From assembly GCF_000611675.1 (NCBI RefSeq), contig NZ_JATV01000006.1:281367-345366 (forward strand): a stretch of 64,000 bases of DNA, in the 5' to 3' direction. Within the stretch, counting starts at the first letter, position 1. Each line of letters starts with the position of its first letter. A program made the translations under genes and the position numbers. This DNA comes from Flavobacterium succinicans LMG 10402. Its GTDB lineage: Bacteria > Bacteroidota > Bacteroidia > Flavobacteriales > Flavobacteriaceae. Positions 63,833-64,000 of the stretch are shown here, piece by piece. The notes beneath the pieces are model-generated. The model searched no databases. It saw only the letters and a program-made list of their open reading frames with translations, and was not told the origin of the DNA.

Positions 63833-63865
63833 TTATCTTTATTGGTTACGGTGTCTTTTAGTATG

Positions 63866-64000
63866 ACGCACAACGTTCCCGCGCTACACGCAGGCTGGGA
63901 TTAAAGATGCGTAATCTTTCGGTTAAAAACAAATGTATCAAACACAAACTATTTTCAAATTAAACCAATTGCCCAGCTTGCTTGTAGCGTGTGTTAAGCG
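63866..64000 (-). repeat. attC-like cassette end D, at window edge
   Basis: On the minus strand, CGCTACAAGCAAGCTGGG (right side, about 63972-63989) pairs with CCCAGCCTGCGTGTAGCG (63882-63899) as a long imperfect inverted repeat. Inside, GCAATTGGTTTAATTTG and AAAATAGTTTGTGTTTG are variants of the core in A-C. The outer left part AACGTTGTGCG (63868-63878 region) resembles C. The gene that precedes this element lies beyond the window. Confidence 0.7.

Noticed and set aside
63832..64000. tRNA gene or canonical integron attI at the window edge
   Set aside because: No cloverleaf or T-loop GTTCGAAT-type motif was found, and no integrase reading frame is present.

Overview
The window looks like the chromosome of a Flavobacteriaceae bacterium, probably Flavobacterium or a close relative. 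This rests on the AT-rich sequence (by eye well under 40% G+C outside a few islands), a SusC/SusD pair, several Bacteroidota-type -7 promoter boxes (TAnnTTTG), FtsE/PurA/MtaB/DnaJ-type protein sequences that read as flavobacterial, and many flavobacterial intergenic palindromic repeats. No rRNA, tRNA, CRISPR array, transposase or integrase gene was seen.

Layout. 1-1540: 5' part of a secreted TPR protein. 1890-10960: ftsE, then a surface-polysaccharide cluster with four glycosyltransferases, an FdtA-type ketoisomerase, an FdtB-type aminotransferase, a FemAB/GNAT-like acyltransferase and a Wzx-type flippase, followed by a TRIC-type channel. This fits export of a glycan containing a dTDP-3-amino-3,6-dideoxyhexose. 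11126-29595: housekeeping genes (23S/tRNA 2'-O-methyltransferase, Rel/SpoT, Fur, PurA, NudK-like, SDR, MtaB, HAD phosphatase, DUF2007 protein, mini DEAD-box protein, AAA+ response regulator, NatAB-like ABC exporter, GrpE-DnaJ, HisS). 29596-33259: an accessory stretch rich in repeats with a NERD-domain protein and two unknown proteins.

33260-58372: a large minus-strand glycan utilisation locus. In transcription order it is GH97, LacI regulator, SusC, SusD, alpha/beta hydrolase, GH2 beta-mannosidase, GH92, endonuclease/phosphatase-fold protein, GH92, GH125, GH18, ROK kinase, glycosylasparaginase and CutC. The enzyme set matches stepwise dismantling of high-mannose N-glycans and glycopeptides: SusCD uptake, GH18 cutting at the chitobiose core, GH92 and GH125 removing alpha-mannose, GH2 removing the beta-mannose, glycosylasparaginase freeing GlcNAc from Asn, and ROK phosphorylating the sugar. 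Two copies of a palindrome built on AAAACGTTTTAG, one upstream of susC and one overlapping the -33 box of lacI, are the likely LacI operators.

58809-60319: HemG-like flavodoxin and CorA. 60341-64000: three unrelated minus-strand genes (an orphan HigA-like antitoxin, a small membrane protein, a NERD-helicase). Each is followed at its 3' end by a related imperfect inverted-repeat element, and a fourth element lies at the window edge. One gene plus one 3' repeat, all in the same direction, is the layout of an integron-like gene-cassette array. This is the most unusual feature of the window. A second notable feature is a three-copy intergenic element whose flanks are conserved while its central hairpin is different in each copy.
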